Shown: one piece after another, positions 20,501-29,787 of the stretch | Position numbering within the stretch: position 1 is the first letter of the stretch | How the letters are laid out: every line of letters begins with the position of its first letter | Origin: Aeromicrobium sp. Sec7.5 | GTDB taxonomy: Bacteria; Actinomycetota; Actinomycetes; Propionibacteriales; Nocardioidaceae | Length of the DNA: 64,000 bases | Direction of reading: 5' to 3' | Assembly: GCF_036867135.1 (NCBI RefSeq) | Contig: NZ_JBAJIJ010000001.1 | Span: 2,294,001 to 2,358,000 of the forward strand | Made by a program: the position numbers and the translations under genes | The notes under the pieces: model-generated | What the model saw: only the letters and a program-made list of their open reading frames with translations | Told to the model about the DNA's origin: nothing | Databases searched by the model: none

Positions 20501-22143
20501 GGCGTCTCCTCGAGGTCAACGTGGGCGGCCAACCCATGTGGGCGACCGTCGAGGACGCGGGGCGCCTCCGCGACGCGCTCGGGGTGTCGCTCCCGCTGGG
20601 CGTCCCGGCCGCCCACCTGGAGTCACCCGCCGACGCCCTCGGCGACCTCGTCTCGCGGCACGCCCGCACGCACGGGCCGTTCTCCGCCTCCGAGCTCGCT
20701 CGCCGCTGGGGCCTCGGCGTCGGGCCGGTGCGCGACGTCCTGCGCCGGCTCGCCGCCGACGGCCGCCTCGTCGAGGGCGAGTTCCGTACCGACGCCGACT
20801 CCAGCACCCAGGCCCACGACCGGACCGAGTGGGTCGACGCCGAGGTCTTGCGCCGCCTCCGCCGGCGCAGCCTGGCCGCCGCCCGGCGTCAGGTCGAGCC
20901 GGTCGACACCAGCACGCTCGTGCGGTTCCTGCCGGGGTGGCACGCGCTCGACCGCCGCCGCCGCGGCGAGACGGGCCTGCTCGACACGATCGACCAGCTC
21001 GCCGGCGTCGCCCTCCCGGCCAGCGCCTGGGAGTCGGTCGTGCTGCCCGCCCGCGTCGGTGACTACTCCCCCGCGATGCTCGACGCCCTGCTCGCCGAGG
21101 GCGAGGTCGTGTGGGTCGGTGCGGGCACGCTCGGCCGGTCCGACGGCTGGCTCCGGCTGCTCCCCGCCGATCTCGCCGGGCTCCAGGACCCGGTCGAGAT
21201 CGAGCTCACCAGTCTCCACACCGAGGTCCTCGGCCAGCTCCGCGCCGGCGGGGCCTTCCGGTTCACCGAGCTCGTGCCCGGCCTCGACGACCCGGAGTCC
21301 CGCGCCGCCGACGTCGTCTGGGACCTCGCCTGGGCCGGCCTGGTCTCGAACGACTCCTTCGCCCCGGTGCGGTCGCGTGCCGGGGTCCGCACCACCCGGA
21401 GCTCTCGGCCCACCAGCCGGCCCCGGCGGCTCAACGCGCGCGCCCTGCGTCCCGCCGCGCCGCCGGCGCTCGCGGGCCGCTGGTTCGCCCTCCCCGACGA
21501 CCCGGTCGATCCCACACGACGTGCCGTGACCCGTGCCGAGGTGCTCGTGGCGAGGCACGGCGTGCTCACGCGCGGGGCGGTCATGGCCGAGCAGGTGCCG
21601 GGTGGGTTCGCCGACGTCTACCGCGTGCTGCGCGAGGCCGAGGACCGCGGCGCCGTGCTCCGCGGCATGTTCGTCGAGGGCCTGGGCGCGGCGCAGTTCG
21701 CCGCCACGTCCACGATCGACGTCCTGCGCTCCCACGTGCGCGAGAGCGATGACGAGTCCACCGGGGCCGCGTACGCCCTGGCCTCCACCGACCCCGCCCA
21801 ACCGTTCGGCGCGGCCCTGGGATGGCCCGACACGCTCGCCGCGGCCGACAGCACGCACCGCCCCTCGCGCCGGGCCGGCTCGCTCGTGCTGCTGCACGAC
21901 GGCGCCCTCGTCGCCTACGTCGAGCGCGGCGCACGGCGGATCCTCACGTTCACCGACGACCCCGCCCATCTCGTGGCCGCCGCGGCCGCCCTGGCCGATC
22001 TCGGGCGCACGGGTCGCGTCGGGCGGCTCCGCGTCGAGACGGTCGACGACCGCACCGTCGGCGGCACCGCTCTCGGCGAGGCCATGGCCGCTGCAGGCTT
22101 CCGCGCCCACCCGAAGGGACTCCAGCTCGATGCCCGAAGGTGA
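17557..22143 (+). CDS. lhr: Lhr-type ATP-dependent helicase
   Basis: 1528-residue SF2 helicase of the Lhr (large helicase-related) family, which unwinds 3'-5' in DNA repair. Helicase core in the first 850 residues: VVAPTGSGKTLAAF (Walker A, residues 41-54), DEVH (169-172), LSATVRP, SSLELGIDMG and QRVGRAGHQ (motif VI). The rest is the Lhr C-terminal region. Full length for the family. An in-frame stretch at residues about 639-653 derives from a dispersed palindromic repeat. The GTG start begins VPDPLDRF; a weak GACGAT box lies 6 nt before. The 3' end overlaps nei2 by 14 bp, a pairing also recalled in mycobacteria. Confidence 0.95.
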   Translation: MPDPLDRFAPATRAWFGESLGEPTAAQAAAWSAPDDRHLLVVAPTGSGKTLAAFLSAIDGLLHREPRAPDAPARGTSVLYVSPLKALAVDVERNLRSPLVGISRTAAREGESVVDVSVGIRSGDTPQQERRRLATHPPDVLITTPESLFLVLTSAARESLRDVHTVIVDEVHAVAGTKRGAHLALSLERLDALLERPARRVGLSATVRPAEEVARFLGGGRPVETVAPPSPRHLALEVRVPVEDLTDIPAIDEDSPAGTIWPHVERQVLDLVLAHRSTLVFVNSRGLAERLTSRLNEAWADRQGHARDPAVDSRAPAQVSGGSNQSKGVADGTDDLVARAHHGSVSKEQRALIEDDLKTGRLPCVVATSSLELGIDMGAVDLVVQVGSPPTVASGLQRVGRAGHQVGALSRGVMFPTSRTDLLGSSVTAERMMAGAIEALRVPTNPLDVLAQQTVAACALDPIDVEDWFSTVRRSAPFATLPRRVYEAVLDLVSGRYPSEDFAELRPRVVWDRDAGTLTGRPGAQRLAVTNGGTIPDRGMFSVVLPVDEESTSSRPAPRRVGELDEEMVYETRLQDVISLGATSWRVQEITHDRVIVVPAPGLPARLPFWKGDAAGRSAELGEAIGAAVRERRTTSPSPEVRGGTTSLEGSADDPPGSLLDDRATTNLDAYLAEQRAATGVVPTDRTLVVESFRDELGDWRVVLHSPYGRRVHAPWALAVAARIRERFDLDGAVVASDDGIVARLPDLDGDAAPALAELFAFDPDELERIVTTEVGGSALFAARFRECAARALLLPRRNPGARAPLWQQRQRGSQLLEVARRHPEFPILLETARECLQDVYDLPALTRLMRGIDDRTVAVVEVTTDKASPFAQNLVFGYVAAFLYEGDAPLAERRAAALSLDSGLLAELLGRAELRDLLDPEVVRDVEAELQRTAADFRARNAEQVADLVRRLGPIPASEVRERMVEPDEADAWLAGLQDARRLLEVNVGGQPMWATVEDAGRLRDALGVSLPLGVPAAHLESPADALGDLVSRHARTHGPFSASELARRWGLGVGPVRDVLRRLAADGRLVEGEFRTDADSSTQAHDRTEWVDAEVLRRLRRRSLAAARRQVEPVDTSTLVRFLPGWHALDRRRRGETGLLDTIDQLAGVALPASAWESVVLPARVGDYSPAMLDALLAEGEVVWVGAGTLGRSDGWLRLLPADLAGLQDPVEIELTSLHTEVLGQLRAGGAFRFTELVPGLDDPESRAADVVWDLAWAGLVSNDSFAPVRSRAGVRTTRSSRPTSRPRRLNARALRPAAPPALAGRWFALPDDPVDPTRRAVTRAEVLVARHGVLTRGAVMAEQVPGGFADVYRVLREAEDRGAVLRGMFVEGLGAAQFAATSTIDVLRSHVRESDDESTGAAYALASTDPAQPFGAALGWPDTLAAADSTHRPSRRAGSLVLLHDGALVAYVERGARRILTFTDDPAHLVAAAAALADLGRTGRVGRLRVETVDDRTVGGTALGEAMAAAGFRAHPKGLQLDARR
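19472..19512 (+). repeat. palindromic repeat fragment inside lhr
   Basis: CTGAGGTGCGAGGAGGAACG and the following bases match the left arm of the 124-bp tandem repeat at 34391-34624 (shared TGAGGTGCGAG, GAGGAACGA, CGAGCCTCGAA). It is read in frame within lhr as PEVRGGTTSLEGS, a polar linker. Confidence 0.8.
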
Positions 22144-22918
22144 CACCGTCTTCCGCGCCGCCGCGAAGCTGCACGAGGGTCTGTCAGGCGGGGTCCTGAC
22201 CGTCTCCGACTTCCGGGTGCCCCAGCACGCCACCGCCGACCTCACGGGCCTGGTGGTCGACGAGACGGTCAGCCGCGGCAAGCACCTGCTCACCCGCGTG
22301 GGCCCGTGGACCATCCACACGCACCTGAAGATGGAGGGGGTGTGGCACGTCCACCCCCACGGCACCGGGTGGCGGCGTCCGGCCCACTCGGCCCGCCTCG
22401 TGCTCGAGACCGCAGATCGCCAGGCCGTGGGGTTCTGGCTGGGCATGGTCGACCTCGTGCCGCGCGACGCCGAGGACACCGTGGTCGGCCACCTCGGGCC
22501 CGATCTGCTGGGTTCCGACTGGGACCTCGATGAAGCTCTCGCGCGCCTGGCCACGCGCCCGGACAGCCAGGTGTTCACGGCCCTGCTCGACCAGCGCAAC
22601 CTCGCCGGCTTCGGCACCGAGTACGTCAACGAGATGCTGTTCGTGCTCGGGATCCATCCCACCACCGCGGTCGCCGACGTGCCCGACCTGCGCCGGCTCG
22701 TCTCGCGAGGTCAGCAGATGATCCGGGTCAACTCCACGCGCTGGGAGCGCTCCTTCACCGGCAGCACGCGCCGCGGCCAGGAGCGATGGGTGTTCCACCG
22801 CGAGCGCAAGCCCTGCCGGCGGTGCGGCACCCGCATCCGCGACACCGACCTCGGCGACGTGCCCACGCAGGAGCGCAACGCGTTCTGGTGCCCGCACTGC
22901 CAGCCGGCGCGGGGCTGA
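22130..22918 (+). CDS. nei2: Nei2-type endonuclease VIII / Fpg-Nei DNA glycosylase
   Basis: 262-residue base-excision repair glycosylase/AP lyase. The N-terminus MPEGDTVFRAA supplies the catalytic Pro2 and Glu3. The helix-two-turn-helix region (LLDQRNLAGFGTEYVNEMLF) and a C-terminal zinc finger (CRRCGTRIRD with CPHC at the end, four Cys) are complete. It follows lhr with a 14-bp overlap, so the helicase and glycosylase are co-translated and probably act in the same oxidative-damage repair. It is convergent with the monooxygenase gene. Confidence 0.95.
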   Translation: MPEGDTVFRAAAKLHEGLSGGVLTVSDFRVPQHATADLTGLVVDETVSRGKHLLTRVGPWTIHTHLKMEGVWHVHPHGTGWRRPAHSARLVLETADRQAVGFWLGMVDLVPRDAEDTVVGHLGPDLLGSDWDLDEALARLATRPDSQVFTALLDQRNLAGFGTEYVNEMLFVLGIHPTTAVADVPDLRRLVSRGQQMIRVNSTRWERSFTGSTRRGQERWVFHRERKPCRRCGTRIRDTDLGDVPTQERNAFWCPHCQPARG

Positions 22919-22921
22919 CGC

Positions 22922-24394
<1,473 letters not shown>

Positions 24395-24430
24395 GAGCGG
24401 CTCCCGTGGTGATGTGACACTGCGGATGTC

Positions 24431-24459
24431 ACCATACCGATGGTACGTCGGAGTGTCAC
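24431..24459 (-). promoter_or_regulatory. promoter and inverted repeat of the monooxygenase gene
   Basis: Minus strand: -35 GTGACA (24459-24454), 17-bp spacer, -10 TATGGT (24436-24431), leading to a 30-nt leader with GGGAG before the ATG at 24394. ACCAT-ACCG-ATGGT (24431-24444) is an inverted repeat lying on the -10, a likely operator. Confidence 0.6.
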
Positions 24460-24469
24460 CCTTCCTGCC

Positions 24470-24475
24470 TAGACT
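24470..24475 (+). promoter_or_regulatory. -10 box for the VKOR gene, probably leaderless
   Basis: TAGACT with 6 nt to the GTG at 24482. Confidence 0.6.
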
Positions 24476-24481
24476 GTCGGC

Positions 24482-25093
24482 GTGACCGAGACCGACACCA
24501 CACCCGCGCCCCGTGCGACCGAGCTCCGCGAGGGCCTGCGGGGCTACGGCGTCTTCCTGATCATCACCGGCGGCATCGCCCTCGCCTCCGCCCTGATCCT
24601 CACGATCGAGAAGGTCAACCTGCTGGAGAACCCGCAGGAGGCGCTCGCCTGCGACCTCAGCGCGTTCGTGAGCTGCGGCGGCGTCGTCAACCAGTGGCAG
24701 GCGTCGGTCTTCGGCTTCCCCAACCCGCTCATGGGCATCGTCGGATTCACGATGGTCGTGCTGCTCGGCGTGCTCCTGGTCTCCGGCGTCACCCTTCCCC
24801 GGTGGTTCTGGGGCGGCATCGCGATCGGCGTCACGTTCGGCATCGGTTTCGTCACGTGGCTGCAGAGCCAGAGCATCTACGACATCCAGGTGCTCTGCCC
24901 GTACTGCATGGTCGTGTGGCTCATGATGATCCCGATGTTCGTCGTCTCGATCGGTCAGGTGCTCATCGAGTACCGACCCGACGCAGCGGTCACCCGGTTC
25001 GTGAACGAGTGGCGGGTCCTCATCGTGGCGCTCTGGTACGTCGTCGTCGCCAGCCTGATCTGGTTCCAGTTCGGCACGACGCTCTGGGCCTGA
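24482..25093 (+). CDS. vitamin K epoxide reductase family membrane protein
   Basis: 203-residue membrane protein of the bacterial VKOR family, which reoxidises DsbA-like proteins using quinone and so drives disulfide formation outside the membrane. The quinone-site CxxC is in QVLCPYCMVVW, and the loop cysteine pair is in CDLSAFVSCGGVV. About five hydrophobic helices are visible (residues about 24-42, 78-97, 103-122, 135-155 and 178-196). No thioredoxin domain is fused, and no dsbA lies beside it. GTG start. Confidence 0.93.
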   Translation: MTETDTTPAPRATELREGLRGYGVFLIITGGIALASALILTIEKVNLLENPQEALACDLSAFVSCGGVVNQWQASVFGFPNPLMGIVGFTMVVLLGVLLVSGVTLPRWFWGGIAIGVTFGIGFVTWLQSQSIYDIQVLCPYCMVVWLMMIPMFVVSIGQVLIEYRPDAAVTRFVNEWRVLIVALWYVVVASLIWFQFGTTLWA

Positions 25094-25122
25094 TTTCCTG
25101 GGCCTGAACCTCTGGGCCACCG
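25080..25122 (+). repeat. short repeats of the VKOR 3' end
   Basis: The last codons and stop, CTCTGGGCCTGA, are followed at once by CTGGGCCTGA and CTCTGGGCC, a decayed duplication. The same 12-mer is what is duplicated at the cysM end (18-65). Confidence 0.6.
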
Positions 25123-25173
25123 TGCGCCACCTGGGCGTCATCTGAGGTCCACCGGCTCGTCACCGGGCCTCCC

Positions 25174-25179
25174 TACGTT
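25174..25179 (+). promoter_or_regulatory. -10 box for the SLH protein gene, probably leaderless
   Basis: TACGTT with 6 nt to the ATG at 25186. Confidence 0.5.
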
Positions 25180-25185
25180 CCGGCC

Positions 25186-27522
25186 ATGCCCTCCTCCCCC
25201 ACCCGCCGGGCGACCTCGCGTCGACTCGGACGCTCGCTGGCGGTCGCCGCCTCCGCGACGGCCCTTCTCGCTCCCCTGACCCTCCTGGGCCCGGCCCAGG
25301 CCGCCGCGCCGGTCATCCGCGACTCCGCCGACGGCGCCGAGCTCTCGCTCGACGTGCTCGGCACGTTCCGCACGGGCGTCTTCGACGCCAGCGCCGCCGA
25401 GATCGTGGCGTTCCACGCCGCGACGCAGCGGACCTTCGTCGTCAACGCCCAGTCGGGCGAGATCGACGTCCTGGACGCCTCCGACCCCGCGGCACCGGCC
25501 CAGGTCGGCTCGATCGTCGCCGCCGACGCACCCGCGATCGACCCCGGTGCCGTCGCCAACTCCGTGGCGATCCGCGCCGACGGTCTGATGGTCGCTGCGA
25601 TCGAGGCACCCACCAAGACCGACGCCGGATGGCTGCTGTTCGCCGACGCGACCACGCTCGAGATCCTCGGCACGGTCCAGGTCGGCGCGCTGCCCGACAT
25701 GGTCGCCCTGACCGCGGACGGCACGCGAGCCGTCGTCGCCAACGAGGGTGAGCCGGCCGACGACTTCAGCCTCGACCCCGAGGGCTCCGTCGGCGTCGTC
25801 GAGCTCCCCGCAGCGGTCGTCGCCCCGGCCCAGGACGCCGCGCGGACCGCGACGTTCCACGAGTTCGAGGCCGGCGGCAGCAGGACCCTGGACCCGGCGG
25901 TGCGCGTCTTCGGACCCACCCCCGAGGACGGCAACCCCGTCTCGCGCAACCTCGAGCCCGAGTACGTCGCGATGGCGCCGGGCGGCACCAGCGCCTACGT
26001 CGCGCTGCAGGAGGCCAACGCCGTCGCGGTCGTCGACCTCGCCACCGCCACGGTCACCGACATCTGGCCGCTCGGCGCGAAGGACCACAGCATCGCCGGC
26101 CAGGGGCTCGACCCCTCCGACCGCGACAGCGCCGCGAAGGGTCCCGAGATCGCGATCGGCGAGTGGCCGGTCCAGGGTCTGTACATGCCCGACGGCATCA
26201 CCGCCTACCAGGCCGACGGCGACACCTACCTCGTGACCGCCAACGAGGGTGACGCCCGCGAGTGGGGCGACTACGTCGAGCCGTCCCGCGTCAAGGACCT
26301 CGGCAAGAACGGACTCAAGCCGATCTGCGAGGACTCGCCGCTCGCCGCCCTGAAGGGCGATGCCGCGCTCGGCCGCCTCAACGTCTCGACCGCCTCGGGC
26401 CTGGACGAGGCCGGCACCTGCTACGACGAGCTCTACTCGTTCGGCAGCCGCTCGTTCTCGATCTGGACGACCGACGGCGATCAGGTCTTCGACTCCGGCG
26501 AGGACTTCGAGCAGACCGTCGCCCGCGTGGTCCCGGAGTACTTCAACTCCAACCACTCCGAGTCCAATCTCGAAGGCCGCAGCGACGACAAGGGTCCCGA
26601 GCCCGAGAACGTCACCATCGGCACTGTCGGCGACCGCACGTACGCGTTCATCGGTCTGGAGCGGGTCGGCGGCGTCATGGTCTATGACATCTCCGACCCC
26701 GCCGACGCCACCTACGTGACCTACGTCAACAACCGCGACTTCGCGGTCTCGGTGGAGGACGGTATCGAGACCGCCGAGGACCCGGCGGCCTTCTTGGCCT
26801 CCGCCGGCGACCTCGGACCCGAGGGCCTGACGTTCGTCTCCGCCGTGGACTCCCCCACCGGGGAGGCGCTCGTGATCGTCGGCAACGAGGTCTCGGGCAC
26901 CACGACGTTCTTCGGGGTCACCGACCTCGTCGAGCCGGAGCCGACGACGACGTTCACCGACGTCACCGAGGAGCACACCTTCTTCACGGAGATCACGTGG
27001 CTCGCCGCCCAGGGCATCACGACGGGGTACGCCGAGGCGAACGGCACCACGACGTTCCGCCCGTCGCAGCCGGTCCTGCGCGAGCAGATGGCCGCCTTCC
27101 TGTACCGGACCGCCGGCGAGCCTGCGTGGACCGCGCCCACCGCGTCGCCCTTCGCGGACGTCCCGACCTCGCACACCTTCTACCGCGAGATCACCTGGCT
27201 GGCCGACCAGGGCGTGACGACGGGCTACCGCGAGGCGAACGGCACCACGACGTTCCGTCCGTCGCAGCCGGTCCTGCGCGAGCAGATGGCCGCCTTCCTG
27301 TACCGCACCGCGGGCTCGGACTTCGTCGACGAGGACGGGGCGACGTTCATCGACGTGCCGCCCAGCGCCACGTTCTTCGACGAGATCGAGTGGCTCGCGA
27401 CGACCGACATCACGACGGGCTACCTCGAGCGGGCCGAGACCCGCTCGTTCCGCGGCCCCCAGCCCGTCCTCCGCGAGCAGATGGCGGCGTTCCTCTTCCG
27501 GTTCGACCAGCTGCCGCAGTGA
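25186..27522 (+). CDS. secreted choice-of-anchor I protein with three SLH-like repeats
   Basis: 778-residue secreted protein. Signal peptide (basic RRATSRRLGR, then hydrophobic LAVAASATALLAPLTLL, cleavage near AQA-A at about residue 43). Residues about 45-590 form a beta-propeller-like domain of the choice-of-anchor I / phytase-like type (repeating blade strings such as GEIDVLDASDPAAPAQVGS, and YVTYVNNRDF). Residues about 592-778 are three S-layer-homology-like repeats, each with F-x-DV at the start, ITTGY in the middle and PVLREQMAAFLYR at the end. They probably bind the cell surface. Enzymatic role, if any, is unknown. Two repeats are nearly identical in DNA. Confidence 0.88.
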   Translation: MPSSPTRRATSRRLGRSLAVAASATALLAPLTLLGPAQAAAPVIRDSADGAELSLDVLGTFRTGVFDASAAEIVAFHAATQRTFVVNAQSGEIDVLDASDPAAPAQVGSIVAADAPAIDPGAVANSVAIRADGLMVAAIEAPTKTDAGWLLFADATTLEILGTVQVGALPDMVALTADGTRAVVANEGEPADDFSLDPEGSVGVVELPAAVVAPAQDAARTATFHEFEAGGSRTLDPAVRVFGPTPEDGNPVSRNLEPEYVAMAPGGTSAYVALQEANAVAVVDLATATVTDIWPLGAKDHSIAGQGLDPSDRDSAAKGPEIAIGEWPVQGLYMPDGITAYQADGDTYLVTANEGDAREWGDYVEPSRVKDLGKNGLKPICEDSPLAALKGDAALGRLNVSTASGLDEAGTCYDELYSFGSRSFSIWTTDGDQVFDSGEDFEQTVARVVPEYFNSNHSESNLEGRSDDKGPEPENVTIGTVGDRTYAFIGLERVGGVMVYDISDPADATYVTYVNNRDFAVSVEDGIETAEDPAAFLASAGDLGPEGLTFVSAVDSPTGEALVIVGNEVSGTTTFFGVTDLVEPEPTTTFTDVTEEHTFFTEITWLAAQGITTGYAEANGTTTFRPSQPVLREQMAAFLYRTAGEPAWTAPTASPFADVPTSHTFYREITWLADQGVTTGYREANGTTTFRPSQPVLREQMAAFLYRTAGSDFVDEDGATFIDVPPSATFFDEIEWLATTDITTGYLERAETRSFRGPQPVLREQMAAFLFRFDQLPQ
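27034..27310 (+). repeat. near-identical 75-80 bp direct repeats encoding SLH modules 1 and 2
   Basis: 27034-27108 and 27232-27306 (198-bp period) share about 75 bp from GAGGCGAACGGCACCACGAC to the codons for FLYR with a single synonymous difference, while flanking module sequence has diverged. This suggests recent gene conversion or duplication. Confidence 0.85.
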
Positions 27523-27536
27523 GGTCGGACCGGTGA

Positions 27537-27584
27537 CACGTCGCCCCTGGGTCGAGGGGATCCCTTCGGCACGGGGGCGACGTG
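27537..27584. terminator. bidirectional terminator-like hairpin
   Basis: CACGTCGCCCC (27537-27547) pairs with GGGGCGACGTG (27574-27584), with an inner AGGGGATCCCTT element in the loop. It lies between the convergent SLH gene and the alpha/beta hydrolase gene. Confidence 0.65.
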
Positions 27585-27586
27585 CG

Positions 27587-28372
27587 TCACGACTGGTGCG
27601 CCGTGACGACGTGCTCGGCGAAGAGCCCGGGCCAGGCCACGACTCCGTACGGGGTTCGCGCGACCTCGAGGCGGCTGCCGTGGATCCACTTGTGGAGCTT
27701 GTTGGCCGTCGTCATGGGGTGGGTCCGATCGCCCGTCCAGGCCAGGACGAGCGTCGGCACCTGCATGCGCACGACCAGCTTGCGGTGGGGCAGGTCGCTC
27801 GCCGCCGCTCCGCGGAGCACGGCCGGCAACAGCTCCTCCGGGACCGTGGGCACCGTCTCCGGAGCGTGGCCCATTGCCGGGACCGCGGGCGTGTCGACGT
27901 CGAGGGCGTGGAAGGCGCCGATGCCCTCGCGTTCGACGAGGTCGGCGTTCGCGAGATACGTCTCGGCCTGCTTGCGACGCGTCTTCCCCGCGGTCGGCGG
28001 GGTCACGAGCGTCAGGCTCGCGAACCGGTCGGGCTCCCGGGTCGCTGCGTGGAGCAGGGTGCCCGTGCCCATCGACGGCCCCACCCCGTGCACCGACTCC
28101 CCCGGCGCCACGTGGTCGAGCAGGGCCAGGAGGTCGCCGGCGAGTCGATCCCAGCGATACGCATCGGGCTCGGCCGTGCCGGTGGACCCGCCGTGTCCGC
28201 GGGCGTCGAAGCGGAGGATGCGGTGATCGCGCAAGGCACGCGACAGGTCGAGCCCGAGCTGACGGTCACGGTCGCGGCTCGAGGTGAGGCCGTGGAGCTG
28301 CACGACCAAGGGCCCGCCGGTCCCGTCGACGTCGAACGCGAGCGCGGCACCGCCCGTGGTGAATGTCTGCAC
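27587..28372 (-). CDS. alpha/beta hydrolase fold protein
   Basis: 261-residue hydrolase-fold protein. Oxyanion region VVQLHGLTSSRDRD, RFDARGHGGSTG, and the nucleophile elbow G-x-S-x-G in VGPSMGTG. The acid may be the Asp in WTGDRTHP. The C-terminal region where the catalytic His is usually found reads GVVAWPGLFAEHV, with no His after the Gly, so the usual G-H pair is missing and activity is uncertain. The GTG start at 28372 follows a GAGG ribosome-binding site; GTG at 28384 is an alternative. Confidence 0.8.
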   Translation of the reverse strand: MQTFTTGGAALAFDVDGTGGPLVVQLHGLTSSRDRDRQLGLDLSRALRDHRILRFDARGHGGSTGTAEPDAYRWDRLAGDLLALLDHVAPGESVHGVGPSMGTGTLLHAATREPDRFASLTLVTPPTAGKTRRKQAETYLANADLVEREGIGAFHALDVDTPAVPAMGHAPETVPTVPEELLPAVLRGAAASDLPHRKLVVRMQVPTLVLAWTGDRTHPMTTANKLHKWIHGSRLEVARTPYGVVAWPGLFAEHVVTAHQS

Positions 28373-28450
28373 GCCACCTCGCACTCTGTCGTCTACCGCC
28401 CGTCGGCCGGCACCCCCGCCCGCGCACCGGTTCCCGGGCATCGCCGCGCC

Positions 28451-28456
28451 TAGGAT
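28451..28456 (+). promoter_or_regulatory. -10 box for the condensation-domain gene, probably leaderless
   Basis: TAGGAT with 7 nt to the ATG at 28464. Confidence 0.55.
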
Positions 28457-28463
28457 AGCGGCG

Positions 28464-29777
28464 ATGCGACTCACCAACGTGGCTCACATGAGGCTCCCCC
28501 CGGGTCGTGTGACGAGTCTCTCCACGGGTCAGGTCGGCCTGCCCGGTGCCGCCGTGCCGATCTCGTACGACCAACGGCTCCACGCGGGCGCCGGCGATCG
28601 CGACGGCTCGTGGATGGCGATCGCGTTCCGGCTCGACCTCGACGCGACGCACGATCAGCTCGCCCACGCCTGGACGGCCGTCGTCGAGCGGCACGGCACG
28701 TTGCACACCGCTTTCTCGAACGAGAGCGGGAAGCTGGGCCTCCACCAGGTCCAGGTCGTGCAGGGCGAGTGGGTCGACCATCCGCCGGCCGATCCGTCCG
28801 AGACGCCGCGCGACGTGCTCCGACGCGTGCTCGACGCCGCCTGCCGACCGTTCGGGGCCCCCTCGCACCGGCTCTGCGTCGTCGTTCCCGATCCCGGCAG
28901 CGGCGAGGATCACCGGCCCGTGCTCGTGATCGCCGGCGACCACTCCCACCTGGACATGTGGTCGCTGCTGGTCCTGCTGCGCGACCTCCGCACCTGCGTC
29001 GCGGACGTCGTGGCTGGCCGGGCACCGGGGGCCGACCTCGCGCCGGCAGCTCCGTTCGCCGCCCACACGCACCTGCTCGAACAGCTGGACTCCACCCCGG
29101 ACTGGGTCGCCGACCGGTGGGCCGAGGTGCTCGCCGCGGGCGGTGGAGCACTGCCGACCTTCCCGCTCCCCCTGGGTGACGTCTCCGCACCTCGGTCCGA
29201 GGTCGTCGAGGTACGTGACGTCCTCGAGCCCGGGCAGCTCGAGGCGCTCGAGAAACGCGCCGCCGACCACGGCGTTCGCCTGACCGCGCTCGCGATCGCC
29301 GAGGTCGCGTCAGCGACGGCGGAGCTGTCCGGAGCTCCGCTGCGTGCGGTGTTCCCGGTGCACAGCCGTGATGATCCTTCCTGGTACGGATCGGTCGGCT
29401 GGTTCATCACGAACTCCGTCATCGACTGCACCGACCCCAGCCCGACCGGGTGCACCGCCGCCCTGCGGGAGTCGATGAAGCTCGGTGCCCATCCGCTGGC
29501 CCCGATCCTCGGCCACCTCGACCGCGAGCTCGCCCCGCCCGGCATGTTCGCCCTGTCGTGGCTCGACACCCGACGCCTCCCCCAGGTGCCGCCGGGCCTG
29601 GACGTGCAGTACGTGTCGGCGGTCACCCGCCCCGACGGCGTCATGGCGTGGTTCCTGGTCAGCGACGACGGACTGCACTTGAGGTGCCGGTACCCCGACA
29701 CCCCGGAGGCACGCGAGAATGTCGGACGTTGGTTGGACGCCGTGGTGGAGCGGGTGGGGGGCACCCGCGTCCCGTGA
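28464..29777 (+). CDS. stand-alone condensation-domain (acyltransferase-like) protein
   Basis: 437-residue protein with the fold signature of NRPS condensation / PapA-type acyltransferases. The active-site H-x-x-x-D motif is in AGDHSHLDMWS (canonical HHxxxDG reads HSHLDMW). The second-lobe features FPVHSRDDPSWYGSVGWFIT and FALSWLDTRRLPQVPPG match the late condensation motifs. No carrier protein, adenylation or polyketide gene is nearby, so it is not part of an assembly line visible here. It may acylate a small alcohol or amine. Single-gene unit, convergent with the Kef antiporter. Confidence 0.83.
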   Translation: MRLTNVAHMRLPPGRVTSLSTGQVGLPGAAVPISYDQRLHAGAGDRDGSWMAIAFRLDLDATHDQLAHAWTAVVERHGTLHTAFSNESGKLGLHQVQVVQGEWVDHPPADPSETPRDVLRRVLDAACRPFGAPSHRLCVVVPDPGSGEDHRPVLVIAGDHSHLDMWSLLVLLRDLRTCVADVVAGRAPGADLAPAAPFAAHTHLLEQLDSTPDWVADRWAEVLAAGGGALPTFPLPLGDVSAPRSEVVEVRDVLEPGQLEALEKRAADHGVRLTALAIAEVASATAELSGAPLRAVFPVHSRDDPSWYGSVGWFITNSVIDCTDPSPTGCTAALRESMKLGAHPLAPILGHLDRELAPPGMFALSWLDTRRLPQVPPGLDVQYVSAVTRPDGVMAWFLVSDDGLHLRCRYPDTPEARENVGRWLDAVVERVGGTRVP

Positions 29778-29787
29778 CGACGAACCG

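Noticed and set aside
20623-22665. 680-codon minus-strand frame over lhr and nei2
   Set aside because: Antisense shadow of two well-supported genes.
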